Shown piece after piece: positions 16,882 to 25,464 of a stretch of DNA of 64,000 nucleotides (positions are counted from its first letter, which is position 1; every line of letters begins with the position of its first letter). The notes below the pieces were generated by a model that worked only from the letters and a program-made list of their open reading frames with translations, was not told the origin of the DNA and ran no database searches. The position numbers and the translations under genes are program-made. Source of the stretch: Actinomadura nitritigenes (lineage in GTDB: Bacteria; Actinomycetota; Actinomycetes; Streptosporangiales; Streptosporangiaceae). Location of the stretch: NCBI RefSeq assembly GCF_017573545.1, contig NZ_JAGEOK010000015.1, positions 186,001 through 250,000 of the forward strand. The letters run 5' to 3'.

Positions 16882-18060
16882 ATGAAGCGCGTCCCACCCC
16901 TCACCGTCCCGCTGGCCACCGGCGCCCTGATCGCCGCCGGCCTGCTCGCCGGCGGCCTGCTGACCGTCCCGGCCACGGCCGCGGCGTCCGGGCCCACCAT
17001 CGCCAAGGAGCCGTTCGGCGCGCTGCCGGACGGCACGAAGATCGACCGGTACACGCTCGGCAGCGGCCACGGGATGAAGGTCCGCATCCTCACCTACGGC
17101 GGCATCGTCCAGTCCCTCGACGTCCCCGACCGGCACGGCCGCTCCGGCGACGTCGCGCTCGGGTTCCGCACGCTGGACGGCTACCTCAGCGACACCTACA
17201 AGGACGCGAACCCCTACTTCGGGGCGCTGATCGGACGCTACGGCAACCGGATCGGCGGCGCCCAGTTCACCCTGGACGGCAAGACCTACAAGGTCCCCGC
17301 CAACGACGGGGAGAACAGCCTGCACGGCGGCACGACCGGCTTCGACAAGCGGGTGTGGACGGCGCAGCCGGTCAAGGGCGGCGACACGGTGTCGCTCCGG
17401 CTGTCGTACGTCAGCCCCGACGGCGAGGAGGGCTACCCCGGCACCCTCCGCACCACCGTCACCTACACCGTCACCCGCGGGAACGACCTGCGCATCCGCT
17501 ACCAGGCCACCACCGACAAGCCGACGGTCGTCAACCTGACCAACCACACCTACTTCAACCTGGCCGGTGAGGGATCCGGCGAGGTCTACGGCCACAAGGT
17601 GCAGATCAACGCGTCCCGCTACACGCCGGTCGACTCCACCCTCATCCCGACCGGGCAGCTGGCCACGGTGCACGGCACGCCGCTGGACTTCACCCGCCCG
17701 CACACCATCGGCGAACGCGTCCGCCAGGGCGACCAGCAGATGGTGTACGGGCGCGGCTACGACCACAACTTCGTGCTCGACGGCACCGGCATGAAGCTCG
17801 CCGCCCGCGTCACCGAGCCGACCACCGGCCGGGTGATGGAGATCCGCACCGACCAGCCCGGCCTCCAGTTCTACTCCGGCAACTTCCTCGACGGCCGGCT
17901 GGTCGGCACCGGCGGGACGATGTACCGGCAGGGCGACGGGTTCGCCATGGAGACCCAGCACTTCCCCGACTCGCCCAACAAGCCGCAGTTCCCGAGCACC
18001 ACGCTGCGGCCCGGCCAGACCTACGACTCCACCAGCGTCTACTCCTTCTCCACGTCCTGA
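16882..18060 (+). CDS. Secreted aldose 1-epimerase (mutarotase)
   Basis: 392 aa from ATG 16882, GAGAGG upstream. A Sec signal peptide of about 35 residues (KR, long Ala/Leu/Gly core, ATAAASG) precedes a full galactose-mutarotase domain: YGGIVQSLDVPDR, ALIGRYGNRIGGA, NSLHGGTTGFDKR (first catalytic His), NLTNHTYFNLAG (second His), GYDHNFVL and the late METQHFPDSPN Glu-bearing motif. It interconverts alpha and beta sugar anomers outside the cell, supplying the form bound by the ChvE importer. It is 132 nt after mmsB, so it could be read through or have its own promoter. Confidence 0.92.
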   Translation: MKRVPPLTVPLATGALIAAGLLAGGLLTVPATAAASGPTIAKEPFGALPDGTKIDRYTLGSGHGMKVRILTYGGIVQSLDVPDRHGRSGDVALGFRTLDGYLSDTYKDANPYFGALIGRYGNRIGGAQFTLDGKTYKVPANDGENSLHGGTTGFDKRVWTAQPVKGGDTVSLRLSYVSPDGEEGYPGTLRTTVTYTVTRGNDLRIRYQATTDKPTVVNLTNHTYFNLAGEGSGEVYGHKVQINASRYTPVDSTLIPTGQLATVHGTPLDFTRPHTIGERVRQGDQQMVYGRGYDHNFVLDGTGMKLAARVTEPTTGRVMEIRTDQPGLQFYSGNFLDGRLVGTGGTMYRQGDGFAMETQHFPDSPNKPQFPSTTLRPGQTYDSTSVYSFSTS

Positions 18061-18136
18061 CCCGGCCGGGAGCGGGCACCCGGCCGGCGCCGCGCCGGTG
18101 CCCGCTCCCGCCCGTCCGGAGCGACCGAGGATCCCC

Positions 18137-18979
18137 ATGGAACACCGCATCGAGATCGCCCTGCCCTCCCGCGTGCGGCTCGGCGAGGGGCCCAACTGGC
18201 ACGCCGCCGGCGGCGTGCTGCTCTGGGTCGACATCCTCGGCAACGAGGTGCACGCCTATGACCCGGCCACCGGTGCCGACACCGTCCGCCACACGGCGCA
18301 GCACGTCGGCGCGGCCAGGCCCCGGGCGGGCGGCGGGCTGGTCGTCAACCTCCGCGACGGCGTCGGGCTCTACGATCCCGACGGGGCGTTCCGCTGGCTC
18401 GCCGAGCACCCCGTCCCCGGCTGCCGCGGCAACGACGCCGCCGTCGGCCCGGACGGCGCGCTCTGGGCCGGGACCATGCGCTACGACGAGGCGCCGGGAG
18501 GCGGCCGGCTGCGCCGCGTCCGCCCCGACGGCGGGACGGCCATGGTGCTGGACGACGTGACGGTCAGCAACGGGATCGCCTGGAGCCCCGACGGACGCCT
18601 GATGTACTACGTGGACACGCCCACGCGCCGCATCGACGTCTTCGACTTCCATCCCGAGGAGGGCGCCACCGGCCGCCGCCCGTTCGTCTCCGTCCCGGGG
18701 CTGCCGGACGGGCTGACCGTCGACGCCGAGGGGCGGCTCTGGGTGGCGCTGTGGGGCGGCGGCCGCGTCCTCTGCTACACCCCCGGCGGCGCCCTCGACC
18801 GCACCGTCGAGGTGCCCGCCGCCCAGACCACCGCCTGCGCGTTCGGCGGCCCGGACCTCCGCGACCTCTACATCACGACGGCGACCGTGGGCGCCCCGAA
18901 GGACGACTCCCACGCCGGGTCCCTGTTCGTCGTCCCGGACGCGGCGCAGGGCCTTCCGTCCCCCGCGTTCGCCGCCTGA
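18137..18979 (+). CDS. SMP-30/gluconolactonase-family sugar lactonase
   Basis: 280 aa from ATG 18137 (GAGGATCCCC upstream). It is a six-bladed beta-propeller of the SMP-30/LRE family: metal-ligand Glu in RLGEGPNWH, then GNDAAVGPDGALWAGTM, TVSNGIAWSPDGRLMYYVDT (Asn and Asp ligands) and LPDGLTVDAEGRLWVALWG. These enzymes open aldonolactones to aldonic acids with a divalent metal. With the dehydrogenase and the dehydratase it completes the aldose, lactone, aldonate, 2-keto-3-deoxyaldonate sequence of oxidative sugar catabolism. The aldolase or further dehydratase is not in this window. Confidence 0.9.
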   Translation: MEHRIEIALPSRVRLGEGPNWHAAGGVLLWVDILGNEVHAYDPATGADTVRHTAQHVGAARPRAGGGLVVNLRDGVGLYDPDGAFRWLAEHPVPGCRGNDAAVGPDGALWAGTMRYDEAPGGGRLRRVRPDGGTAMVLDDVTVSNGIAWSPDGRLMYYVDTPTRRIDVFDFHPEEGATGRRPFVSVPGLPDGLTVDAEGRLWVALWGGGRVLCYTPGGALDRTVEVPAAQTTACAFGGPDLRDLYITTATVGAPKDDSHAGSLFVVPDAAQGLPSPAFAA

Positions 18980-19025
18980 CCCGTCCGGGTGCGGCGGCCG
19001 GGTGCCTCGGCCAGGTGCCTCGGGG

Positions 19026-19832
19026 TCAGGTGCGGCGGCCGACGCCGGCGAGGGTGAACGTCCGCTCGGCGTGCCGCACGTCCTCGCCGCCGGGGTCGGG
19101 CCGCCACAGCGGGGTGTAGGTGAGGCCGGGTTCGAGCAGGTCGAAGGGCTCGACGATCGACTCGATCTCGGCGCGGGTGCGGCCCCAGAAGTGCCCGCTG
19201 GTCGGCTTGAACACCTCCCCCACGTCGCCGCTGGACTCCGGCTGCGGGTCCTGGGTGATGTGCGTGAACACCAGGTGGCCGCCGGGCGGGAGGGCGTCGT
19301 GCAGCCGCCGGACGGACCGCCGGGCGTCGGCGGCGTCGCCGATGAAGTGCAGGACGCGGTCGAGCACGATCGCCACCGGCTCGGTGAAGTCGATGTGCTC
19401 GCGGACGTCCGGATCGTCCGGGAGCGTCTCGGGACGCGCGAGGTCGCAGTGCACGGCCGCCGTCCGCTCCGTGCCGGCGAGCAGCGCCCGCGCGTGCACC
19501 AGCACGACCGGGTCGCCGTCGGCGAACACGACGGTCGCGTCCGGGGCGACGGCGGCCGCGACCTCGTGCACGTTGCCGGCCGCAGGAAGCTTGCTGCCGA
19601 CGTCGATGAACTGCCGCACGCCCTGCCGGGCGAGGTGCCGGACCGCGCGCCCGATGAAGGCGTGGTTCGCCCTGGCCGCCGCGCGCGCCTCGGGGATGAC
19701 GGTCAGCAGCTGCTCGGCCACCTCGCGGTCGGCGGCGTAGTTGTCCTTGCCGCCGAGCAGGTAGTCGTAGATCCGCGCGGTGTTGGGGGTCGTCAGGTCG
19801 ACGCCCGCGGGGGACCACCTCTCCTCGGCCAT
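19026..19832 (-). CDS. SAM-dependent methyltransferase of the DUF574 (Methyltransf_19) family
   Basis: 268 aa from ATG 19832. The family hallmark NTARIYDYLLGGKDNYAADR occurs at residues 17-36. It is followed by the SAM-binding strand FIDVGSKLPAAGNVHEVA, the acidic VVFADGDPVVLVHAR and the late TPLWRPD. This family is greatly expanded in actinomycetes, with functions largely unknown. In the usual motif the first glycine-rich strand reads D-I-G-T-G-L-P-T; here GSKLPAA replaces it, so the SAM site is slightly divergent. Neighbours give no clue; it is convergent with the SMP-30 gene. Confidence 0.88.
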   Translation of the reverse strand: MAEERWSPAGVDLTTPNTARIYDYLLGGKDNYAADREVAEQLLTVIPEARAAARANHAFIGRAVRHLARQGVRQFIDVGSKLPAAGNVHEVAAAVAPDATVVFADGDPVVLVHARALLAGTERTAAVHCDLARPETLPDDPDVREHIDFTEPVAIVLDRVLHFIGDAADARRSVRRLHDALPPGGHLVFTHITQDPQPESSGDVGEVFKPTSGHFWGRTRAEIESIVEPFDLLEPGLTYTPLWRPDPGGEDVRHAERTFTLAGVGRRT

Positions 19833-19921
19833 GGCATTCTCCGCTTCGTCCGGGGGAAGACGATCGTCTCACGGGACGCGCCGTGCTCGCACGGGGACGC
19901 ACCGCGTCCGGCCCGCCGGCG

Positions 19922-20539
19922 TCAGGCGTCGAGCAGGTCGATCAGCTCGGCGTCGAGGCCGATGTCCGGGTCGGCCGCGCGCGCCGCGCGCAGGGCGCCC
20001 GCCAGCGTCCCCGCCGCGAGGGCCGCCAGCCGGTCGCGCGGGACGTCGCGGTGCCGCAGGTGGTCGATGACGACCTCGTCCAGGTAGCCGACCCAGCCGC
20101 GCATCGCGGTGCGCAGGACGGGACGGGCGGGACCGGCGGCGCCGAGCGCGTCCAGCAGCCGTCGCGCGCCCTGCCAGCGCAGGTCCTCCACGATCGCGCG
20201 GACCTCCGGGTCGGAGCCGTTGCCGCCGCGCGTCACCGCCAGGAACCCGGCGGCGTTGTCCTCCATGAAGGCGATGTGCCGGTCGAGGGCGTCGCGCAGC
20301 CGCTCCCCCGGCGCCGCCCCCCCGGGCTCCGCCTCGTGGACGACCCGCAGCCGGTCGGCGGCGGCGCGGATCGTCGCGAGGTACAGGCCGCGCTTGTTGC
20401 CGAAGTGGTGCGCGATCAGCCCGTAGGCGACGCCCGCCCGCCGCGCTATCTCGGTCGTGGTGACCTCGTCGTAGGCGCGGTCGGCGAACAGCTCGGCGGC
20501 GGCGTCGATCAGCATCTGCCGGCGGTCGGGCCGGGCCAT
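19922..20539 (-). CDS. TetR-family transcriptional regulator divergent from an SDR gene
   Basis: 205 aa from ATG 20539. The HTH is at about residues 6-52 (RRQMLIDAAAELFADRAYDE, IARRAGVAYGLIAHHFGNKR). The C-terminal domain (about 75-195) is helical with FLAVTRGGNGSDPEVRAI and VGYLDEVVIDHLRHRD, similar to TetR proteins that control lipid or xenobiotic metabolism. The palindrome at 20591-20607 in the short divergent region is its likely operator, so it probably represses the adjacent SDR gene and itself. Confidence 0.9.
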   Translation of the reverse strand: MARPDRRQMLIDAAAELFADRAYDEVTTTEIARRAGVAYGLIAHHFGNKRGLYLATIRAAADRLRVVHEAEPGGAAPGERLRDALDRHIAFMEDNAAGFLAVTRGGNGSDPEVRAIVEDLRWQGARRLLDALGAAGPARPVLRTAMRGWVGYLDEVVIDHLRHRDVPRDRLAALAAGTLAGALRAARAADPDIGLDAELIDLLDA

Positions 20540-20590
20540 CGGCGGCTCCCTCGGATTGACGTGCGGTCGCGGACCAGTCTAGCCTCCGAA

Positions 20591-20607
20591 ACTGATTGAT
20601 AATCAGT
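20591..20607. promoter_or_regulatory. TetR operator candidate in the tetR/SDR divergent region
   Basis: ACTGATT-GAT-AATCAGT, a perfect 7-bp inverted repeat with a 3-nt spacer, overlapping a second dyad ATTGA-N7-TCAAT (20595-20611). It is AT-rich in a GC-rich background, 19 nt before the SDR start and 52 nt before the TetR start. Confidence 0.65.
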
Positions 20608-20625
20608 CAATATCGGGAGGCGATG

Positions 20626-21444
20626 ATGGCCCGGATCGAGCTGGCGGACGCGCCGGTCCTGCTCACCGGCGCGTCCAGCGGGATCGGCCGCGCCCTGGCG
20701 TTCGCACTGGCCGCGCGCGGCGCGCGGCTGGCCATCGCGGCGCGCCGGCGGGACGCGCTGGAGGAGGTGGCCGACCTGGTCGCGGCCCGCGGCGGGACGC
20801 GCCCGCACGTCGTCGAGGCCGACCTGTCGCGTCCGGGCGCCGCCGCCGAGCTGGCCGGCGCGGCGGTGGAGGCGCTGGGCGGCGTGCGGGTCCTGGTCAG
20901 CAACGCCGGCGCGGGTCTCGTCGCGCCCCAGGGCGAGCTCGGCGACGGCGACGGCGCGCGGGCGCTGTTCGAGACGAACTTCTGGTCGCCGCTCGCGCTG
21001 GCCCGCGAGCTGCTGCCCGGCATGCGCGGCGGCGGCGCGATCGTCAACGTCACGTCCACGCTGCAGGCGCTGCCGGTCCCGATGCTCGGCCACTACGGCT
21101 CGGCGAAGGCCGCGCTCGCGCACGCCACCCGCACGCTGCGCAACGAGCTGCGCGGCACCGGCGTCACCGTCCTGGAGTACGTGCCGGGCGCCACCGACAC
21201 CGACGCCCGCGACGTCGGCCTGCTGCCCTGGCGCGGCCGGCCGGTGCGCACGCTCCCGCCGGTCTCCCCCGAGTCCGCCGCGCGGGCGGTCGTGCGGGCC
21301 GTCGAGCGCGGCCGGCGCCGCCGCGTCCACCCGCGCCCCTCGCTGCTGCCGCTGGAGGTCCCCGCGATCGGGCGCCTGGCGGCCCTGGCCGCGGCGCGCC
21401 GGATCGAGGTGCCGCGCCCGGCTCAGGTGCCGCGGAGCCTCTGA
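20626..21444 (+). CDS. Short-chain dehydrogenase/reductase
   Basis: 272 aa from ATG 20626, preferred over the ATG 3 nt earlier because GGGAGG then lies at a better distance. Classical SDR signs: cofactor-binding GASSGIG near residue 15, NAGAG near 95, catalytic Ser in NVTSTLQ and YGSAK (Tyr-x3-Lys) near 160. The late PGATDTDARD replaces the usual PG-x-V-x-T. It reduces or oxidises an unknown carbonyl/alcohol with NAD(P). Its promoter carries a TetR palindrome, suggesting induction by the TetR ligand. The C-terminus is Arg-rich; the sequence after the stop stays open in another frame for 35 codons. Confidence 0.88.
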   Translation: MARIELADAPVLLTGASSGIGRALAFALAARGARLAIAARRRDALEEVADLVAARGGTRPHVVEADLSRPGAAAELAGAAVEALGGVRVLVSNAGAGLVAPQGELGDGDGARALFETNFWSPLALARELLPGMRGGGAIVNVTSTLQALPVPMLGHYGSAKAALAHATRTLRNELRGTGVTVLEYVPGATDTDARDVGLLPWRGRPVRTLPPVSPESAARAVVRAVERGRRRRVHPRPSLLPLEVPAIGRLAALAAARRIEVPRPAQVPRSL

Positions 21445-21553
21445 AGTCCCGGGCGGACGCGCTGCCCGGCACCGCCGTGTACGGCACGACGCGGTACCCG
21501 GGACCGGCGCGCACGTTCGCCGAGCGGGCCCGCGACCACGCCGCCGACGCCCG

Positions 21554-22756
21554 CTAGCCCGGTGGCTCGTCGGGCAGCGTCGGCACCGCGATGCCCGGGT
21601 CGCGGCCGAGCAGCACCGCACGGGTGATCGCGGACGACCCGAACCGGCCGCGGACCCCGTCGACGGCGGCGTCCGCGGCCTCGCCCGCGTCGAACGGCAG
21701 CGCGAGCTGGACGGTCCGGTCGTCGTGCAGCGAGCCCAGCGACACCCCGATCAGCGTCAGCCCGCGCTCGGCGACGAGCGGGGCGGCGCCGCCGAGCAGC
21801 CGGCGCGCCGCGTCCAGCAGGACGGACGTCTCGGCCGTGGCCTGCGGCAGCGTGTGCGAGCGGGAGGCGCGCGCGTAGTCGCCGAACCGCAGCCGCAGCG
21901 TGACCGTCCGACACACCCGGTGCGCGCCGCGCAGCCGGCCCGCGAGCCGGTCGACGAGGCCGACGAGGATGGCGTCCAGTTCCTCGGGCGGCCGCCGCCG
22001 GCGCCCGAGCGCGCGCTGGGCGCCCATCGACCGGCGCCGCACCCCGGTGCGGACGTGCCGCGGGTCCCGGTTGCGGGCCAGCGCGTGCAGGTGCCGGCCG
22101 GCGCCGGGGCCGAGCAGGGAGACCAGCGTCGCCTCCGGCATGTCGGCGACGTCGCCGACCGTGACGACGCCGTAGGCCGCGAGCTTGGCGGCGGTCGCCG
22201 GGCCCACGCCCCAGAGCCGCCGCACCGGCAGCGGGCGCAGGAACTCCAGCTCGCCGTCCGGCGGGACGACGAGCAGCCCGTCGGGCTTCGCGACGCCGCT
22301 GGCCACCTTCGCCAGGAACTTCGTGCGCGCCACGCCGACGGTGATCGGCAGCCCGACCTCCTCGGCCACCCGGCGCCGCAGCCCCGCCGCGATGCCGGCG
22401 GGCGTCCCGGAGATCCGGCGCAGGCCGTCCACGTCGAGGAACGCCTCGTCGATCGACAGGCCCTCGACGAGGGGCGTCGTCGCGCGGAACAGCGCGAACA
22501 CCGCCTTGCTCGCCTCGGCGTAGGCGTCCATCCGGGGCCGGACGACCACGGCGCCCGGGCACAGCCGGCGCGCCTGCCCGCCGCTCATCGCGGTGCGGAC
22601 GCCGTGCGCCTTCGCCTCGTAGCTGGCCGCCAGCACCACGCCCCCGCCCACGATCACCGGCCGCCCGCGCAGCGCCGGGTCGTCGCGCTGCTCGACCGAC
22701 GCGTAGAACGCGTCCAGGTCGGCGTGCAGGATCGTGGCGGCGCGGGACACGAACAT
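21554..22756 (-). CDS. dinB: DNA polymerase IV (Y-family translesion polymerase)
   Basis: 400 aa from ATG 22756. Palm residues are present: LHADLDAFYASVE (D13, D15), D103-E104 in SIDEAFLD, and YEAKAHGVRTAM in the fingers. The HhH motif is LWGVGPATAAKL and the little-finger domain starts near residue 240. No canonical beta-clamp motif was found at the very C-terminus (ends PTLPDEPPG). It copies past damaged bases with low fidelity. A LexA-type SOS box overlaps the start codon, so the transcript may be leaderless and the true start could be the GTG two codons later. Gene is convergent with the SDR gene. Confidence 0.94.
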   Translation of the reverse strand: MFVSRAATILHADLDAFYASVEQRDDPALRGRPVIVGGGVVLAASYEAKAHGVRTAMSGGQARRLCPGAVVVRPRMDAYAEASKAVFALFRATTPLVEGLSIDEAFLDVDGLRRISGTPAGIAAGLRRRVAEEVGLPITVGVARTKFLAKVASGVAKPDGLLVVPPDGELEFLRPLPVRRLWGVGPATAAKLAAYGVVTVGDVADMPEATLVSLLGPGAGRHLHALARNRDPRHVRTGVRRRSMGAQRALGRRRRPPEELDAILVGLVDRLAGRLRGAHRVCRTVTLRLRFGDYARASRSHTLPQATAETSVLLDAARRLLGGAAPLVAERGLTLIGVSLGSLHDDRTVQLALPFDAGEAADAAVDGVRGRFGSSAITRAVLLGRDPGIAVPTLPDEPPG

Positions 22757-22763
22757 ATGTTCG
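22750..22763. promoter_or_regulatory. LexA/SOS box overlapping the dinB start
   Basis: CGAACATATGTTCG, a perfect 14-bp palindrome fitting the actinobacterial LexA consensus CGAAC-N4-GTTCG. The dinB ATG (22754-22756) is inside it, and the divergent alpha/beta hydrolase starts 38 nt away, so LexA could repress both. Confidence 0.85.
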
Positions 22764-22800
22764 CATACCGGTTCGCGACCTGGGCCGGTACGCTCCCCGC

Positions 22801-23595
22801 GTGACCGAGACCGGGTTCGCCGAGTCCGCCGACGGGACGATCGTCGGCTACGAGACGCGGGGCTCGGGCCCGCCGCTGGTCCTCGTGCACGGCGCGGCCG
22901 TCGACCGCCGGTGCTGGGCGCCGGTGCTCCCGAGGCTCGCCGAGCGGTTCACCGTCCACGCGCTGGACCGCCGGGGCCGCGGCCTCAGCGCCCGGGAGGG
23001 CGGCCCGTACGCGATCGAGCGCGAGGGCGAGGACATCGCGGCGGTCGCCGAGGCGGCCGGAGGCGGCGTGCTCCTCGTCGGCCACTCCTACGGCGCGCTG
23101 TGCTCCCTGCACGCGGCCGCGGCGACCGGCGCGATCGGGCGGCTTGCGCTCTACGAACCGCCGATCACGACGCCCTGGCGGGAGGTCGCCTCCCCCGCGA
23201 TGCTGGCGCGGCTCCGCGAGCTCGCGGACGCGCGCGACCACGACCGGCTCCTCGCGACGGTGTTCCGCGACCTGATGGGCCTGTCGCAGCGGCAGGTCGA
23301 CGTGCTGCGCGGGGCCCGCCGGTTCTGGGCCGCCTGCCTGGACAACGCGCCGCCGCTCGCCCGGGAGAGCGAGAGCGTGCCGCGGATCGAGGACTGCGCC
23401 CGGTTCGCGGGCTTGAACGTGCCCGTGCAGCTGCTGGTCGGGACGGCCGGCCCTGCGTACCAGCGGCCGACGGCCGACGCGCTGGCCCGGATCGTTCCCG
23501 GCGCCGAGGTCGTCGAGCTGCCCGGGCAGGGGCACATGGCGATGGCGGACGATCCCGACCTGTTCGCCAAGGCGCTGTTCGCGTTCGCGGGCTGA
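22801..23595 (+). CDS. Alpha/beta hydrolase
   Basis: 264 aa from GTG 22801. Alpha/beta-hydrolase core: LVLVHGAAVDRRCW (oxyanion strand), nucleophile elbow GHSYG, the acid in VGTAGPAYQRPTADAL region and catalytic His in LPGQGHMAM. Small cap between residues 120 and 190. Similar to esterases and non-heme haloperoxidase-like hydrolases; substrate unknown. Its start lies 38 nt from the LexA box shared with dinB, so DNA-damage control is possible. Confidence 0.88.
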   Translation: MTETGFAESADGTIVGYETRGSGPPLVLVHGAAVDRRCWAPVLPRLAERFTVHALDRRGRGLSAREGGPYAIEREGEDIAAVAEAAGGGVLLVGHSYGALCSLHAAAATGAIGRLALYEPPITTPWREVASPAMLARLRELADARDHDRLLATVFRDLMGLSQRQVDVLRGARRFWAACLDNAPPLARESESVPRIEDCARFAGLNVPVQLLVGTAGPAYQRPTADALARIVPGAEVVELPGQGHMAMADDPDLFAKALFAFAG

Positions 23596-23638
23596 GCGTT
23601 CGCGGGCCGAGCGTGCCGCGGCGCCGGGGGGCGCGCCG

Positions 23639-24466
23639 TCATCCCTTGGTCGCGCCGGCGGTCAGGCCGCCGATCAGCTGGCGCTCGGCGACGGAGTAGA
23701 ACGCGATGGCGGGGATCATCGCCAGCACGATGTAGGCGATGACGAGCGCGTAGTTCGTCGCGTACTGCCCCTGGAACTGCTGGATGCCGACGGGGATCGT
23801 CTGCCATTTCTGGTCCCCCAGCACGAGCAGCGGCAGGAGGAAGTTGTTCCAGCTCGTCACGATGGCGAGGACGGACACGGTGCCGAGCGCGGGCCGCGCC
23901 ATCGGCAGCAGGATCCGCCAGAAGAACCCGAACCGGCCGCAGCCGTCCATGACGGCGGCCTCCTCCAGCTCGGCGGGGATCGTCCGGAAGAAGGAGCGCA
24001 GGATGATGAGCGTCATCGGCAGCGCGAACGCGGCCTGCGGCAGGATCACCCCCAGCGGGTTGTCGAGCAGCCCGAACGAGCGCAGCAGGACGAACAGCGG
24101 CAGCACCGCCACCGCGGGCGGGAACATCAGGCCGGCCGCGAACAGCGTGAAGAAGAACTCGCGGCCGCGGAAGGCGTAGCGGGCGAACGCGAACGCCGCC
24201 AGGGCGGCGGCCGCCACGGTGATCAGCGTGGTGGCGACCGCGATCAGCACGCTGTTGCCGATCTGCCGCCAGAAGGTGTCCGAGGACAGGATGCCGGTGT
24301 AGTTCGACACCTTCCACGGGTGCGGGAGCCCGGCGGGGTCCGTGGTGAGGTCGCCGGTGGTCTTGAACCCGGACACGACGGCGTACAGGAGCGGGACGAC
24401 GACGAAGGAGCCGAGCACCCACACCAGCACGTGGCGGGACGCGCCCCGGACGGCGGCCGCCCTCAT
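23639..24466 (-). CDS. Carbohydrate ABC transporter permease (MalG type) of the xylo-oligosaccharide importer
   Basis: 275 aa from ATG 24466, overlapping the preceding permease by 4 nt. Six membrane helices; the EAA loop EEAAVMDGCGRFGFFWRILL (about residues 185-205) that contacts the ATPase is clear. The C-terminal ERQLIGGLTAGATKG is the standard end of MalG-type sugar permeases. With the MalF-type partner and binding protein it imports oligosaccharides. No ATPase gene is in the cluster, which is normal in actinomycetes, where one MsiK-type ATPase serves several sugar importers. Confidence 0.93.
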   Translation of the reverse strand: MRAAAVRGASRHVLVWVLGSFVVVPLLYAVVSGFKTTGDLTTDPAGLPHPWKVSNYTGILSSDTFWRQIGNSVLIAVATTLITVAAAALAAFAFARYAFRGREFFFTLFAAGLMFPPAVAVLPLFVLLRSFGLLDNPLGVILPQAAFALPMTLIILRSFFRTIPAELEEAAVMDGCGRFGFFWRILLPMARPALGTVSVLAIVTSWNNFLLPLLVLGDQKWQTIPVGIQQFQGQYATNYALVIAYIVLAMIPAIAFYSVAERQLIGGLTAGATKG

Positions 24467-25464
24467 CGCCCGCCTCCCGCCGAGGTGACCGCGCCCTGCA
24501 GGTCGCGGCGCAGCGCGTAGCGCTGGTACAGCAGGGAGAAGACCATGCTGATGAGGAACATCGCCACGCTGATCGCGCTCGCGTAGCCCATCTGGTAGCG
24601 CTTGAAGCCGAACTGGAACATGGTGACGGCCATCGTCTCCGTGGAGTTGGTCGGCCCGCCCGTCGTGGTGACCCACACCAGGTCGAACAGCTGGATGGAG
24701 CCGATGACGGACAGGAACACGCTGATCCGCAGGGTCGGCGCGAGCAGCGGCAGCGTGACCGAGCGGAACCGGCGCCACGGCCCGGCCCCGTCGATGGCGG
24801 CCGCCTCCAGCACCTCCGCCGGGACGCCCTGCAGCCCGGCGAGGTAGATCATCATGTGGAAGCCGAAGTACTTCCAGGTCATGACGGCGAACAGGGTGGG
24901 CAGCGCGGTGCCGGGATCGGAGAACCACTTTCCGGCGAGGCCGCCGACCAGCGGAAGGCCGCCGACCAGCTCGTCGGCGAGCCCGCTGCCGGGCAGGAAG
25001 ATGATGCCGAACAGCACGCCGGCGATCACCTCGGACAGGATGTAGGGCGCGAAGAAGACCGCCCGGTACACCGCGCGGCCCCGCATCCGCTGGTTCAGCA
25101 GTACGGCGGTGCCGAGCGCGATCGGCAGCTGGACGACCAGCGACAGCACGACGATCAGCAGGCCGCGCCACAGGTCGCCGCGGAAGACCGGGTCGCCGGA
25201 CAGCTTGCGGTAGTTGTCCAGCCCGACGAAGTCCTCCGGGCGGCCGAAGCCGCCCCACTTGAAGAGGCTCGTGTAGAGGGCGACGGCGATCGGGATCAGG
25301 ACGAACAGGAAGAACAGCAGCAGGGCCGGCACCAGGAACCAGGTGGCGGACGCCCAGTCGCGCAGCCGCCGGCCGAGCGGCGCCCGGGAGCCCCGCGCGC
25401 GCGGGGCCCGGGCGGCGCGCCGCCGGTCGCCGGTCGCGGCGGGCAGCGTCAGCGGTTCCGTCAT
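24463..25464 (-). CDS. Carbohydrate ABC transporter permease (MalF type) of the xylo-oligosaccharide importer
   Basis: 333 aa from ATG 25464, overlapping the binding-protein gene by 4 nt and the next permease by 4 nt. A basic N-terminal tail of about 35 residues precedes six membrane helices; the EAA loop LEAAAIDGAGPWRRFRSVTLP (split across about residues 230-250) is intact, and FDLVWVTTTGGPTNSTET is characteristic of MalF-type permeases for oligosaccharides. The neighbours (GH3, GH43, XylA, XylB) suggest xylobiose or other xylo-oligosaccharides, as for the Streptomyces BxlEFG importer. Confidence 0.93.
   Translation of the reverse strand: MTEPLTLPAATGDRRRAARAPRARGSRAPLGRRLRDWASATWFLVPALLLFFLFVLIPIAVALYTSLFKWGGFGRPEDFVGLDNYRKLSGDPVFRGDLWRGLLIVVLSLVVQLPIALGTAVLLNQRMRGRAVYRAVFFAPYILSEVIAGVLFGIIFLPGSGLADELVGGLPLVGGLAGKWFSDPGTALPTLFAVMTWKYFGFHMMIYLAGLQGVPAEVLEAAAIDGAGPWRRFRSVTLPLLAPTLRISVFLSVIGSIQLFDLVWVTTTGGPTNSTETMAVTMFQFGFKRYQMGYASAISVAMFLISMVFSLLYQRYALRRDLQGAVTSAGGGR

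Noticed and set aside
21446..21556. Open frame of about 35 codons after the SDR stop, in another frame, ending in TAG near 21556
   Set aside because: Looked like a frameshifted C-terminus, but the SDR domain is already complete, and in DNA this GC-rich open frames of this length occur by chance. No start codon with a ribosome binding site.
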